Part shown: piece after piece, positions 26,416 to 35,815 of the stretch
Numbering within the stretch: position 1 is the first letter of the stretch
How the letters are laid out: every line of letters starts with the position of its first letter
Source of the DNA: Flavobacteriales bacterium
GTDB taxonomy: Bacteria > Bacteroidota > Bacteroidia > Flavobacteriales_D > Crocinitomicaceae
NCBI GenBank assembly: GCA_015665275.1
Contig: JADFAL010000061.1
Coordinates: 62,001-126,000 of the forward strand
Direction: 5' to 3'
DNA length: 64,000 nucleotides
Translations under genes and position numbers: made by a program
Notes under the pieces: generated by a model
What the model saw: the letters and a program-made list of their open reading frames with translations, nothing else
Database searches by the model: none
What the model was told of the DNA's origin: nothing

Positions 26416-26453
26416 AAAAAAAGCGCCGAATCCCGAAATTTCGGGACGCGACG
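26416..26453 (-). terminator. Terminator of the odhA-odhB transcript
   Basis: The 16-bp perfect palindrome TCCCGAAATTTCGGGA (26431-26446) is extended by an imperfect outer stem (GGCGTCG with CGGCGCT). On the minus strand a run of seven T follows (26422-26416). It begins about 30 bases after the odhB stop. Confidence 0.8.
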
Positions 26454-26482
26454 CCTGGTTTATTTTTCCTTGCACAGGACTT

Positions 26483-27763
26483 TTATAGTCCTAATAATAC
26501 TTCGTATGGATCTTTTGAACCGAAGATCATGCGCTCCGGATTCTCTAACATTTCTTTCACTTTCACAAGGAAGCTTACGGATTCCTTACCATCAATAATA
26601 CGGTGATCGTAAGATAAGGCCACGTACATGATTGGTCTAATTTCTACTTTCCCATCAATAGCAACGGGGCGCTGTACGATGTTGTGCATTCCCAATATTG
26701 CTGATTGTGGTGGGTTGATAATCGGCGTCGATAGCATCGAGCCGAAAACACCTCCATTGGTGATAGTAAATGTACCTCCTGCCATCTCATCTGGAGTGAT
26801 TTTTCCATCACGAGCTTTGATCGCCAATCGTTTGATTTCACGCTCAATTTCCGCCAAAGTCATTTGCTCTGCGTTGCGCACAACGGGAACCATTAATCCT
26901 TTTGGTGATGAAACTGCAATTCCGATATCTGCATAATCGTGAAAGATCATTTCCTTATCATCGATTTGTGCATTCACGGATGGATACAGATTCAAGGCTT
27001 CTGTTACCGCTTTCGTAAAGAAGGACATAAATCCTAAGTTCACTTCGTGGTGTTCAGCGAAGGCTTTCTTGTATTTCGTACGAAGATCCATGATAGGTTT
27101 CATGTCTACTTCATTGAAGGTCGTCAGCATGGCTGTTTCGTTCTTCACAGAAACCAAACGCTCTGCAATTTTACGACGCAACATTTTCATTTTCTCACGC
27201 TTTTGATCGCGTGTTCCTCCCCAACCTGCAGCATCTGCAGCAGAGAATCCACCAGCCATTGCAGCAACTACGTCCTGCTTTGTGATACGGCCATCTTTCC
27301 CGGTTCCGTTCACATGGTTGGCACTAACTCCATTTTCAGCCATTATTTTAGCGGCTGCTGGAGACGGCGTTCCTGTTGCATAATTTGTAGCTGAGGTTCT
27401 CGAAGCCACGGGATCCGGACTAACTGTCGCTGCATTGTTTGCTACAGGCGCAGGTGCTGCTTCTTTCGCAGGTGCCGGAGCTTCTTCAACCGCCGCTGGA
27501 GCATCGAATCCTTCCGGTCGTTCTGCCGAAGTATCTATCAAACAAACCACTGCTCCTACTGCAACTGTATCTCCGTCTTCTGCTTTCAAAGTAATTGTTC
27601 CGCTTTCTTCCGCTGGCAACTCTAAAGTCGCCTTATCAGAATCTACTTCTGCAATTGCCTGATCTTTTTCTACATAATCTCCGTCAGATACCAACCACTG
27701 AGCAATTTCCACTTCGGAGATTGATTCTCCCGGGCTTGGTACTTTCATTTCTAATACTGACAT
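26483..27763 (-). CDS. odhB: Dihydrolipoyllysine succinyltransferase (2-oxoglutarate dehydrogenase E2)
   Basis: A 426-residue E2 enzyme of the TCA-cycle 2-oxoglutarate dehydrogenase complex. It has an N-terminal lipoyl domain with the lipoylated lysine K44 in [13 protein letters not shown], then an Ala/Pro-rich linker. A peripheral subunit-binding domain ([20 protein letters not shown]) and a catalytic domain ending with the active site [16 protein letters not shown] (His-x-x-x-Asp-Gly) follow. The E1 gene lies upstream, 119 bases away, on the same strand, and a terminator follows. Length and domain order are typical of odhB/sucB. The E3 gene is not in the window. Confidence 0.96.
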   Translation of the reverse strand: MSVLEMKVPSPGESISEVEIAQWLVSDGDYVEKDQAIAEVDSDKATLELPAEESGTITLKAEDGDTVAVGAVVCLIDTSAERPEGFDAPAAVEEAPAPAKEAAPAPVANNAATVSPDPVASRTSATNYATGTPSPAAAKIMAENGVSANHVNGTGKDGRITKQDVVAAMAGGFSAADAAGWGGTRDQKREKMKMLRRKIAERLVSVKNETAMLTTFNEVDMKPIMDLRTKYKKAFAEHHEVNLGFMSFFTKAVTEALNLYPSVNAQIDDKEMIFHDYADIGIAVSSPKGLMVPVVRNAEQMTLAEIEREIKRLAIKARDGKITPDEMAGGTFTITNGGVFGSMLSTPIINPPQSAILGMHNIVQRPVAIDGKVEIRPIMYVALSYDHRIIDGKESVSFLVKVKEMLENPERMIFGSKDPYEVLLGL

Positions 27764-27776
27764 ACTTCTGTAATTG

Positions 27777-27880
27777 TGAATAATGAATAATGAATATTGA
27801 ATTGAGACGTTTTTTAGTTATTGACCAGACGTCTATCAATTACCCCTTATTCTGCATTCTTTATTATTTATTATTTATTT
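27777..27880. repeat. Low-complexity inverted repeat in the odhA-odhB spacer
   Basis: TGAATAATGAATAATGAAT (from 27777) and ATTCTTTATTATTTATTATT (from 27856) can pair imperfectly across the 119-base spacer. Related GAATGATGAAT stretches occur at 37940-37956, 54280-54300 and 57453-57475. A folded spacer could lower E2 expression relative to E1 or protect mRNA ends (inference). Confidence 0.5.
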
Positions 27881-27882
27881 CC

Positions 27883-30612
27883 TTAAGCTTTAACCTTCGC
27901 TTTTCCGTATTCAAATAATTCGCTGAACAAGCGCTCCAAACGACGTTTGTGTAAGTCATGCGATCCTTCTGCTGCGGCTGCTGATGAATAACGACAGATT
28001 CCCGTTAGATTCAAATCGCGCAACTGCATTGCCATGTAACGCCAAGCCCCCATATTCTCTGGTTCTTCTTGAGCCCAAAGAATGTTCTTCGCATTTTTGT
28101 ACTTTTTCAAAATCGCATCAATTTGCGGTCTAGGAAGTGGGTACAATTGCTCTACACGAACAAAGGCTATATTCGTAACTCCGAGTTCTGCTGCTTTTTC
28201 CTTTGCTTCGTAATAGAACTTACCGGAACAGAATGCTACCGTATCGATATCCGCTACTTTCGTATCTACATCGTCGATAACTTCTTGGAATCCGCCTTTG
28301 GACATTTCCTCCAATGAAGATGTTGCACTCGGGTGACGTAAGATCATTTTCGGAGAGAAGACCACCAATGGTTTTCTAAACTCGCGTTTCATCTGACGAC
28401 GCAATAAATGGAAGTGGTTCGCTGGTGTTGATGTGTTCACTACCTGAATATTTGTGTCGGCACATTGTTGCAAGAAGCGTTCAATACGACCACTTGAGTG
28501 TTCTGCTCCCTGACCTTCATATCCGTGAGGGAGTAACATGACCAATCCACTTTGCGTAGCCCATTTGTCTTCACCGGCTGTGATAAATTGATCCACCATG
28601 ATTTGCGCTCCGTTGTAGAAGTCACCGAATTGCGCCTCCCAGATAGTTAATCCGTTTGGACTTGCCAATGAGTACCCATATTCATATCCAAGCACTCCGT
28701 ACTCAGATAGCAAGGAGTTATAGATAGAGAAGTTTGCCTGACCGTCTTCCAACATGTTCAAGGTCACAACCTCTTCTTCTGCATCTTCTGTTTTCACCAC
28801 TGCATGGCGGTGGGAGAATGTTCCTCGTTCGATATCTTGTCCCGACATTCGAATCGGATGACCTTCCACCAATAACGTAGCATACGCCAACATTTCGGCA
28901 GATCCCCAATCCAATCGGTCTTCCTCGATGGCAGCCAATCGTTCTTTAAAGACTTTTGTGGTCTTGCGATAATATTTTTTCCCTTCCGGGAGTGTGGCCA
29001 ATTTTCGTCCCAATTCCAGGAGACGTTTTTTAGCGATGCCTGTTTCTGGAGATGTAAGAAAGTCTTCATCAGAACCAAATCGATATCCTTTCCAATCATC
29101 CTCCAGGAAGTCGTATACCAACGCTTTATTGCGAGTTTTTGACTCCGCGAATTCTTCTTCCAAATACGCGCTGTATTCGTCCGACATTTTCTTTGCTTCA
29201 GCTGCCGACATAACGCCTTCGCCTACCAATTGATCCAAATAGATTTTGGCTGGGTTGGGGTGATTTTTAATGGCACTGTACAATTTTGGTTGCGTGTACA
29301 TTGGTTCATCCCCCTCATTGTGCCCGTATTTACGGTATCCTAGAAGGTCGATGAAAATATCACTGCTAAAGTGCTGGCGGTACTCCATGGCGATTTCCAT
29401 CACCTGAATCACTGCCTCTGCATCGTCCCCGTTTACATGGAATACCGGACACAAAGTTGTTTTGGCAACATCGGTACAGTATGTAGATGAACGCCCGTCC
29501 AAATAATTGGTTGTAAATCCAACCTGATTGTTGGTGACAATGTGTATCGTTCCGCCTGTTTTGTATCCGTCTAACTGCGCCATTTGAACCGTTTCATAAA
29601 CGACTCCTTGCCCAGCGATGGCAGCATCTCCGTGAATCAATACGGTACAGATGCGTTTATAATCGTTCTCTAAGGCTTGATCTGCTTTTGCTCGTGCTAT
29701 TCCTCCAACTACTGGATTTACGGCTTCGAGGTGAGAAGGATTTGGTGATAATGTTAATGTAACGTCCTTTCCGTTTTCTGACTTAATATTGGAGGTAAAT
29801 CCTTGATGGTATTTTACGTCTCCATCGAAACGTTGCTCCATGTCGAATTCTTTTCCTTCAAATTCGCGAAAAATATCTCGAGGTCGTTTTTCAAAAATGT
29901 TGGTCAATGTATTCAATCGACCGCGGTGTGCCATTCCGACTACGAATTGCTCCACACCACTATCGGATCCTTTTTGCACCAAAGCATCTAGGGCAGGCAC
30001 CAATACTTCCAAACCTTCAATCGAAAAACGCTTCTGTCCAACGAATTTCTTACCAAGGAAGGATTCAAATCCTGAAGTGATGGCGAGTTTTCGATAGATT
30101 TCTCGTTTGGTCTCTTTGTCGTATTTCGGACGGTTTTTTAGCTCGATTGCGTTCTTGAACCATTCCAATTGTTCTGGCTCACGCATGTACATGTACTCGA
30201 TTCCTATCGATTGACAGTACGTTTCTTCGAGTTCTTTAATGATGTCACGAAGTGTTGTAGGTCCTAAGCCAATTTCTTCTCCAGCCTGAAAAACGGTATC
30301 CAGATCACTTTCTTCCAATCCAAAGTTGGCGATATCCAAAGTCGGGGCATATTTACGCCGCTCACGCACCGGATTCGTTGAAGTGAACAAATGTCCACGA
30401 GAACGATAGCCATCGATCAAGTTGATTACTTTGAATTCTTTCTGGAAGTTTTCGGGAACGCCACCGTCCTCGTAACTCGTTCTGGAAAATTCAAATCCTT
30501 CGAAGAATTTCTGCCACCCAATATCTACACTTTCAGGGTCTTGTAGATACATTTTGTACAAATGGTCAATTGCATTTACATCTGCATTTCCCACGTATGA
30601 TACTTTATCCAT
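27883..30612 (-). CDS. odhA: 2-Oxoglutarate dehydrogenase E1 component
   Basis: A 909-residue thiamine diphosphate-dependent decarboxylase (also called sucA). It carries the N-terminal YVGNADVNAIDHLYKMYLQDP helix region (first part YVGNADVNAIDHLYK) used to bind E2. Other landmarks are GMAHRGRLNTL, the thiamine-binding GDAAIAGQGVVYET, and HGYEGQGAEHSSGRIERFL (GYEGQGAEHSS) in the transketolase-like domain. Length matches the family (about 900-930). The start is supported by a -7 box at 30635-30642. It forms an operon with odhB. Upstream, 30643-30790 shows no gene. Confidence 0.97.
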   Translation of the reverse strand: MDKVSYVGNADVNAIDHLYKMYLQDPESVDIGWQKFFEGFEFSRTSYEDGGVPENFQKEFKVINLIDGYRSRGHLFTSTNPVRERRKYAPTLDIANFGLEESDLDTVFQAGEEIGLGPTTLRDIIKELEETYCQSIGIEYMYMREPEQLEWFKNAIELKNRPKYDKETKREIYRKLAITSGFESFLGKKFVGQKRFSIEGLEVLVPALDALVQKGSDSGVEQFVVGMAHRGRLNTLTNIFEKRPRDIFREFEGKEFDMEQRFDGDVKYHQGFTSNIKSENGKDVTLTLSPNPSHLEAVNPVVGGIARAKADQALENDYKRICTVLIHGDAAIAGQGVVYETVQMAQLDGYKTGGTIHIVTNNQVGFTTNYLDGRSSTYCTDVAKTTLCPVFHVNGDDAEAVIQVMEIAMEYRQHFSSDIFIDLLGYRKYGHNEGDEPMYTQPKLYSAIKNHPNPAKIYLDQLVGEGVMSAAEAKKMSDEYSAYLEEEFAESKTRNKALVYDFLEDDWKGYRFGSDEDFLTSPETGIAKKRLLELGRKLATLPEGKKYYRKTTKVFKERLAAIEEDRLDWGSAEMLAYATLLVEGHPIRMSGQDIERGTFSHRHAVVKTEDAEEEVVTLNMLEDGQANFSIYNSLLSEYGVLGYEYGYSLASPNGLTIWEAQFGDFYNGAQIMVDQFITAGEDKWATQSGLVMLLPHGYEGQGAEHSSGRIERFLQQCADTNIQVVNTSTPANHFHLLRRQMKREFRKPLVVFSPKMILRHPSATSSLEEMSKGGFQEVIDDVDTKVADIDTVAFCSGKFYYEAKEKAAELGVTNIAFVRVEQLYPLPRPQIDAILKKYKNAKNILWAQEEPENMGAWRYMAMQLRDLNLTGICRYSSAAAAEGSHDLHKRRLERLFSELFEYGKAKVKA

Positions 30613-30634
30613 GCTTTACGGAAGTTGTAATTAT

Positions 30635-30642
30635 CAAAGTTA
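30635..30642 (-). promoter_or_regulatory. odhA -7 box
   Basis: The minus strand reads TAACTTTG, an exact TAnnTTTG match, 22 bases before the ATG at 30612. Confidence 0.6.
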
Positions 30643-30799
30643 GGGAAAGATTGGGAATTGAGGATGGCAAATTGGAGGGAATTCGGTCAATAAGTATACA
30701 AGTCGCACGAATGCCTATTTTTTTCAGATGATTGAAGGCTAAAAGTAATAATTACACGGTTTTTTTTCGTTGGCAGTGAACGGACTTGTTGGATATAAA

Positions 30800-30831
30800 A
30801 GTAACGCCCATCAACTAAGGTCAACGGGCGT
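30800..30831 (-). terminator. Possible weak terminator of the glycine-rich protein gene
   Basis: On the minus strand ACGCCC (30831-30826) pairs with GGGCGT (30809-30804) across a 16-base loop and is followed by TACTTTTA. The stem is short and the T-run interrupted. Confidence 0.35.
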
Positions 30832-30853
30832 CAATTATGGTATTTAATTACCT

Positions 30854-32629
30854 CTAATTTTTAATTAGTGTAACGCTTTTTGTTGCGGTTTCGCTTCGAA
30901 GTTGAAGGATGTAATATCCCTTCGGTTCGTTACTTAAATCAATCGTCAGGTTTTCTTCAAGTTCAAACGCACCTTGATGAATCAATCGACCGTCAACATT
31001 AGTTACAACAAAGTCTGCTTGACCCGCATTCGTGCTTGTCGCAATGATAAATACTCCGTTTGATGGGTTGGGGTAAACGCTCAACTGATCGAAAGGATTT
31101 AACTCATTAATGTTTGCACACCCATGCACGATAATCATAGAAGAATCGGATGCTGTACAACCCAAGGAATCCGAATAGGTATAAGTGATATAGAAAGTTC
31201 CATCGCCGCTTACTGCTGGATCAAAATCTCCTCCGCTGACACCAGTTCCAGAATATGAACCTGCAGTTGGTGTACCAATTGGAAGCGAGACAGGAGAGCT
31301 ATAATTACATAAAGAATCTACGCTAAACGGAGCTAATGTTACTGTTGGCGAAGGGTTCACAAACACTGAAATAGAACAGGAATCTTGATTTCCTGTAGAG
31401 TCTGTGGCAATATACCATACAGTAGTTGTACCTGGGTTGAATATTGTGCTCGCGATAGAATCTGAACCACTAATTGTAGTTGCACCGGAGGTATTATAAG
31501 AAAGCGTTGGCGAAGAACAATTGTCTGCCATGGCTGGTGCAGGAATCGAAACAGCGACCCCTTCACAAACTTCAATGTTATTTCCGGTACAGGAGATGGA
31601 AGGTGCTTCCGTATCTTCCACAGTAATAACGAAAGAACAGGTATCTAAAGTTCCGTTGACTTCTGCGGTAAATGTATTCGTAGTAGTTCCGATGGGAAAA
31701 GTTGAACCGCTTGCCAGTCCTGCGATTTGCGTAACAATTGGTGATCCACCGTTCCAAGAAATGGTAATCGATCCGTGGCCTGATTGGTTTCCTTGTGTAT
31801 GTATCACATTGGTAGCAGAAGGGTCGGTATAACTGCTTCCACCACCGCCACCGCGACAGTTTCCACTTCCGGCACCTCCGTACCATCCGCCACCACCACC
31901 ATAGCCTTCACAACCACAGCCTGAGGGCACACCACCAAATCCAAAACCTCCTGAAACAGCAGGGTTGTTCAATGAGATGCAGGTTCCATTTCCAGATGCA
32001 GCTTGAGTTCCACCTTCTCCTCCAGGAGAAGCAACATAGCTAGTTCTATATCCATTTCCTCCGACGAGTCCGCCTCCGAGTCCTCCGTGGACTTCCTCGC
32101 CATTCCAGAAACCGCCACCGCCGCCACCGCCGGCTACGATTAAACGATCGGTTAAGGTTGTTCCTCCAATACGGATATCGGAAGCACCTCCGCCTCCTTG
32201 TCCTAAAGTTTCACCATTTCCACCACCGTTCCAGCCTCCAGTTAAGCCGTTTGGTTGTTCACCGACATAAATGTAGATAGTTGTTCCGGGTGTCACGGGA
32301 AGGTCTGCTTGAACACGACCGCCGTAGTTTACATTTGTTGCTGAATTCGATCCTCCTTGAGCTCCAGAAGCGTCTACATTGATGCTTGTTACTCCAGCTG
32401 GAACTACCCATGTTTGTTGTGCTCCAGTGTAGTTAAATGTAAATCCGCCAGCACTGCACGTATCAGTTGCAAGAGGCGAAGCAAAGTTAATTACTGCTGA
32501 ACATGCAGCAGAATCGGTGCTTACGGTTGTGTCACTAACACATAAAATTGTTGGACATTGAGCCTGTGCAGTCTGTCCAAAAGCAATCAAGGAAAGTCCA
32601 AACGTAAGTTTGAGTAATTGTTTTCTCAT
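30854..32629 (-). CDS. Secreted glycine-rich protein with HYR domain and T9SS sorting domain
   Basis: 591 residues. The signal peptide spans 1-23 (ending AQA). A short N-terminal region with spaced cysteines follows, then a ~215-residue glycine-rich domain beginning FNYTGAQQTWVVPAGV. This domain contains GQGGGGASDIRIGG, LIVAGGGGGGGFW, GGGGGWYGGAGSGN and GGGGGSSYTD, and ends HGSITISW. The pattern closely recalls the ALK/LTK-type glycine-rich domain also found in bacterial surface proteins. An HYR-like domain (EDTEAPSISCTGNNIEVCEG) and a short beta segment follow. The last ~75 residues are a type A sorting domain (VYPNPSNGVFII...SVTLIKN). It should be displayed or released through T9SS; its partner is unknown. 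Confidence 0.88.
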   Translation of the reverse strand: MRKQLLKLTFGLSLIAFGQTAQAQCPTILCVSDTTVSTDSAACSAVINFASPLATDTCSAGGFTFNYTGAQQTWVVPAGVTSINVDASGAQGGSNSATNVNYGGRVQADLPVTPGTTIYIYVGEQPNGLTGGWNGGGNGETLGQGGGGASDIRIGGTTLTDRLIVAGGGGGGGFWNGEEVHGGLGGGLVGGNGYRTSYVASPGGEGGTQAASGNGTCISLNNPAVSGGFGFGGVPSGCGCEGYGGGGGWYGGAGSGNCRGGGGGSSYTDPSATNVIHTQGNQSGHGSITISWNGGSPIVTQIAGLASGSTFPIGTTTNTFTAEVNGTLDTCSFVITVEDTEAPSISCTGNNIEVCEGVAVSIPAPAMADNCSSPTLSYNTSGATTISGSDSIASTIFNPGTTTVWYIATDSTGNQDSCSISVFVNPSPTVTLAPFSVDSLCNYSSPVSLPIGTPTAGSYSGTGVSGGDFDPAVSGDGTFYITYTYSDSLGCTASDSSMIIVHGCANINELNPFDQLSVYPNPSNGVFIIATSTNAGQADFVVTNVDGRLIHQGAFELEENLTIDLSNEPKGYYILQLRSETATKSVTLIKN

Positions 32630-32782
32630 AGATGTAGGATTTGGTTAGCATTTTGAGAATGATGTCGCTAATAATTTAGGTTTGAATTAATAATGATTCT
32701 CCGTTTCTCAGGGACTAAGATAATGATTTATGATCCTTTCATGTAGTTCGGATTCAGGAAAATAAACAATTGCTTTTACTTC

Positions 32783-33133
32783 TTATAAAACAGAACGTAA
32801 GTGTACTTTTTGAGCTTCTCTTTTTATAATGAGTTCGGCACCTTTGGTTAGAAAATGTAGGTCGGTGGTGAGCGCCAGAAATTGCTGCTGTGGAATATCG
32901 ATGGTGTACAGTAATTGAAGTGTTTGAGACTCACCTAATTTTACAACGTCAATCAGCATATCTGCGACGGCATCAATGAGGTCTTCAAAAGACAAAGCTG
33001 TATTTTTCAAATTGTCAGGAGTCTCATAACCCAAACGTTCGAAATCCTTAGCGATTTGCGCCTGCGTTTTTAAAACGAAATCCGTGTTTTGGAAGCGTTC
33101 TAAGAGTTGTTGGTCTGTGAGGTGATATGTCAT
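32783..33133 (-). CDS. Small helical protein, unknown function
   Basis: About 116 residues from ATG 33133; a TTG three bases upstream is less likely. No signal peptide or membrane helix is seen. It is predicted largely alpha-helical (YHLTDQQLLERFQNT, FEDLIDAVADMLIDVVKLG) and rich in Gln and Leu. The start codon overlaps the stop of the upstream gene (TGATG), so it was designed to be translated together with that gene, which is frameshifted here. This could reduce its expression. No family was recognised. The 153 bases between it and the glycine-rich protein gene hold only that gene's promoter region (a TATCTTAG near-consensus box, minus strand). Confidence 0.6.
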   Translation of the reverse strand: MTYHLTDQQLLERFQNTDFVLKTQAQIAKDFERLGYETPDNLKNTALSFEDLIDAVADMLIDVVKLGESQTLQLLYTIDIPQQQFLALTTDLHFLTKGAELIIKREAQKVHLRSVL

Positions 33134-33982
33134 CAATTACTTGAAAAGGAATATGTAAGCGGAACGTCTGGTGCTGGTATCACTTCTGGTACTGGGGTTA
33201 CATAACCGGTTTCCATACTATTCAATTTGGCATAGTTTAAGTCGAATATTTTCAATGGAAACAACTTATCGATTGCTTCTAAACGAGATTTATCATTTGA
33301 CTTGATTTCCCTTGATCCGCGAAAATATAACTCCTCGTAAGAAATCCCGAAATACTTTCGAGAAGCATAATTACGCACCAGAATCATTCCTTCAATCGCG
33401 GCAAAGGTTAAAGGTGAGAGTCCCTTTTTGCAGCCTTTAAAATCCCACAATCCGCCTGCTGTAAATGAAATGCCCACGGTAAAAACAGGTATTGCGTAGT
33501 TCATGTTCAACGGAACAGCCGCCCATGTATTGACGGCGCATGCCTTCCCAGCGAATTCCGAATTCAAAAGAATTTTGATAGAGGTAATTGTTCGTGTAAA
33601 CAGCAGAATCGACAAGGGCTCTTGAAACATATTGTGATCGACCAAATCCTGAGTGAATTCCCACTCCATTTTCGAATCCAGTACCGAGCTTCACACTGTA
33701 ATTCCAACCGGCAAGTGGTGCAGTAACGATCTCTCCACGAATCTCTCCCATTACTTTGATGCGCTGAAAATTAATAGGTGCATACCGCAGTTTTGCATGT
33801 CCGCCAGGAACCAAAATAAAGATGTGTCCGCCACCTCCAATTTCGAAATGATCGTAGATGTATTCGTTGACTTCAAAATCCATGGATGGATCGAAGGAAT
33901 TAGATGTTCGGTAGCGACTCAACTGCGCGTTAAGCTGGCTAGATGAAACTAAAAAGAGGATAAAAATCAGCAAATTGCGCAT
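33133..33982 (-). pseudogene. Secreted protein of unknown function, frameshifted
   Basis: The ATG at 33982 gives a signal peptide (MRNLLIFILFLVSSSQLNAQ) and a beta-rich domain (HFEIGGGGHIFILVPGGHA, GTGFENGVGIHSGFG). That frame ends in implausible sequence after WEGMRRQYMG. A different frame resumes at 33517-33525 with AVPLNMNYAIPVFTVGISF and continues to a natural end (PDVPLTYSFSSN). Removing one extra base in the GGGCGGC run near 33520 rejoins the two into about 282 residues. The rejoined protein resembles an outer-membrane or exported Bacteroidota protein of unknown function. Either a genuine frameshift mutation or a read error in a G/C run is possible. Confidence 0.78.
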
Positions 33983-34050
33983 GCTGTAAATTAGAGCATT
34001 CTTTCTTCAAAGAAATGAAGCAAACATCAAGAAATTGTTAGGAATGAAAA

Positions 34051-35796
34051 TCAGAGGTTCGGTCTGTTCACTTCTTTCCCTCCCCATTCCACAACAGTGA
34101 AGCCCTTGCGTTCTTTTCTAAGCGCCTCTATGTCTTGTTTTGGAATCGAAACGGGAGATTTCAATGGCTGGAAAACCATCATCACTCGAATCAACGTCTC
34201 GGGTTGAGGTTGAATGTCTAGCGCAGCCATCTCCTCATATTCGTCTGTTGAGAAATGAATTAGATTGTAGGCGTTATCTTCCATCTTCGGTAACCAATAC
34301 ATAATGAATTCATTCGCTTCTCTGCGATTCAATCCGAGCGTTTCGAGTGATTCCTCCAGGAAGGTCGTTGTCTCCTTACCAGTAACAATAGAGCCTTCAT
34401 TCAACGTAAAAGGTTCGCTGTTATCACCTTCCCAATACAATGCATAATATTCCTGACCAGCTTCGTCAAACAAGGTTCCGTCAGGATGAGCCGTCACCTT
34501 CCATTCATTTTTATACTTAGGATACGTATGCGTCAATTCACCTTCAAAATCCAACGTTACAATGAGTTCTGTTGTGCCTTCGGGATAGAAATAAATGATA
34601 GGTTTTGCGACACCGTCCATGTCATCAGTATTAATCACAAAGACAGTTTCGGTAAGGTCTCCTTCATCAAAAATTTCATGCAAAGTCATTCCGAAAAACT
34701 CCGAGAAGACCTTGATATCGCCGTGCAACATTCCTCCTTTAAAGTTCAATTCAAAACGCTGGAACTCCTCTCTATTTGTTGTCCAGTTGTAGGCAATTAG
34801 CTTACCTGTGTATTTTTTATCGTTTACCGTAAATGGTCGCGAATAGCTTGATTTATCTAAAATGTCGTCATAGTTTGCTCCTCTTTGCAAAGAAGGGATC
34901 AATGAAATTATCTTAACTCCGTTTTGCACGGACTGCCCATTTTTTAAATCGTTTATGGACAAATTGGATCTATCTTGGTTGTAATGCCAATCGGCACAGG
35001 CAGGAGATTTTACGTTTTTGATCCACTTACCCTTGTTGTATTTCCGTTCGACCAAAACACGACCTTTCGGCGTGTATACAATTGCCGTTCCTTCTACATT
35101 CCCATTCTTCGTTTGAAAGGTTGCTGCTTTGTGTCGCTTTTCTTTGTCGTAGAACAAGATTACTTCCCCCGTGAATTCTTCAAAGATGCCATAAAGTCCA
35201 AAGTTGTCTTCAACGATGGTATTCATAAAACGAGCAATTCCGTCTGGCTCCAGATAACTAGGAATGATATGAAGCATGTTAAATGCCGGTAACTCATCCA
35301 TACTTTTTATAGTTCCATCTTCAGTGGTTACATAAACCTGCTCAAAATAGCCGTCACCAATCCCCCGGGCAGTATACACTTTTTTCGAGTCTTTCGTTTC
35401 AGTCGGTGTCGGATCTGTTTGTTGATACCATTGAAGGCGTTTTTCACCTAGGAAAAGCGAAAACCCGTCTGATACCTGAACAATTTCATACAGTTTATTG
35501 GACGCTCCTTTGAAATAGACGGCTTCCAAACCGTCAACAATTTTGACCTCAAGTTCTACCGTGTCTGGCTTCTTATCGGTCCAATAAAACCATTGTCGTT
35601 CCCCGTTGTCACCGGGAACCAATTTCATGTATTCGGTTGGAGAATTCTCATCGGAAGTATAGACGGTTTCCTTAGATTCAGCTTTGAGTTCCTGTGATTT
35701 GGATGCTTCCTTTTTATTCGGTTTCTCCTTGTTTTCTGATTGACACGATGCAATTAGGCAAAGTGCTCCAGCAAGAATGAGTACGGTCTTTTTCAT
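34051..35796 (-). CDS. Lipoprotein with conserved C-terminal KPIIYFYP domain
   Basis: About 581 residues from ATG 35796 (MKKTVLILAGALCLIASC), with lipobox Cys at 18. A longer start at 35862 would overlap metG and spoil the signal. The first ~380 residues contain toxin-antitoxin-unrelated, MORN-like beta repeats (FTGEVILFYDKEKRHK; KGGMLHGDIKVFSEFFG). The last ~190 residues begin AKPIIYFYPEGTTELIVTL and include EYYALYWEGDNSEPF and REANEFIMYWLPKMEDN, a block I recall as widespread in bacterial hypothetical proteins of unknown function. It sits 19 bases downstream of metG on the same strand, so it may be co-transcribed with it. Confidence 0.78.
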   Translation of the reverse strand: MKKTVLILAGALCLIASCQSENKEKPNKKEASKSQELKAESKETVYTSDENSPTEYMKLVPGDNGERQWFYWTDKKPDTVELEVKIVDGLEAVYFKGASNKLYEIVQVSDGFSLFLGEKRLQWYQQTDPTPTETKDSKKVYTARGIGDGYFEQVYVTTEDGTIKSMDELPAFNMLHIIPSYLEPDGIARFMNTIVEDNFGLYGIFEEFTGEVILFYDKEKRHKAATFQTKNGNVEGTAIVYTPKGRVLVERKYNKGKWIKNVKSPACADWHYNQDRSNLSINDLKNGQSVQNGVKIISLIPSLQRGANYDDILDKSSYSRPFTVNDKKYTGKLIAYNWTTNREEFQRFELNFKGGMLHGDIKVFSEFFGMTLHEIFDEGDLTETVFVINTDDMDGVAKPIIYFYPEGTTELIVTLDFEGELTHTYPKYKNEWKVTAHPDGTLFDEAGQEYYALYWEGDNSEPFTLNEGSIVTGKETTTFLEESLETLGLNRREANEFIMYWLPKMEDNAYNLIHFSTDEYEEMAALDIQPQPETLIRVMMVFQPLKSPVSIPKQDIEALRKERKGFTVVEWGGKEVNRPNL

Positions 35797-35815
35797 GAAA
35801 AGAAAGATAGGTAAA

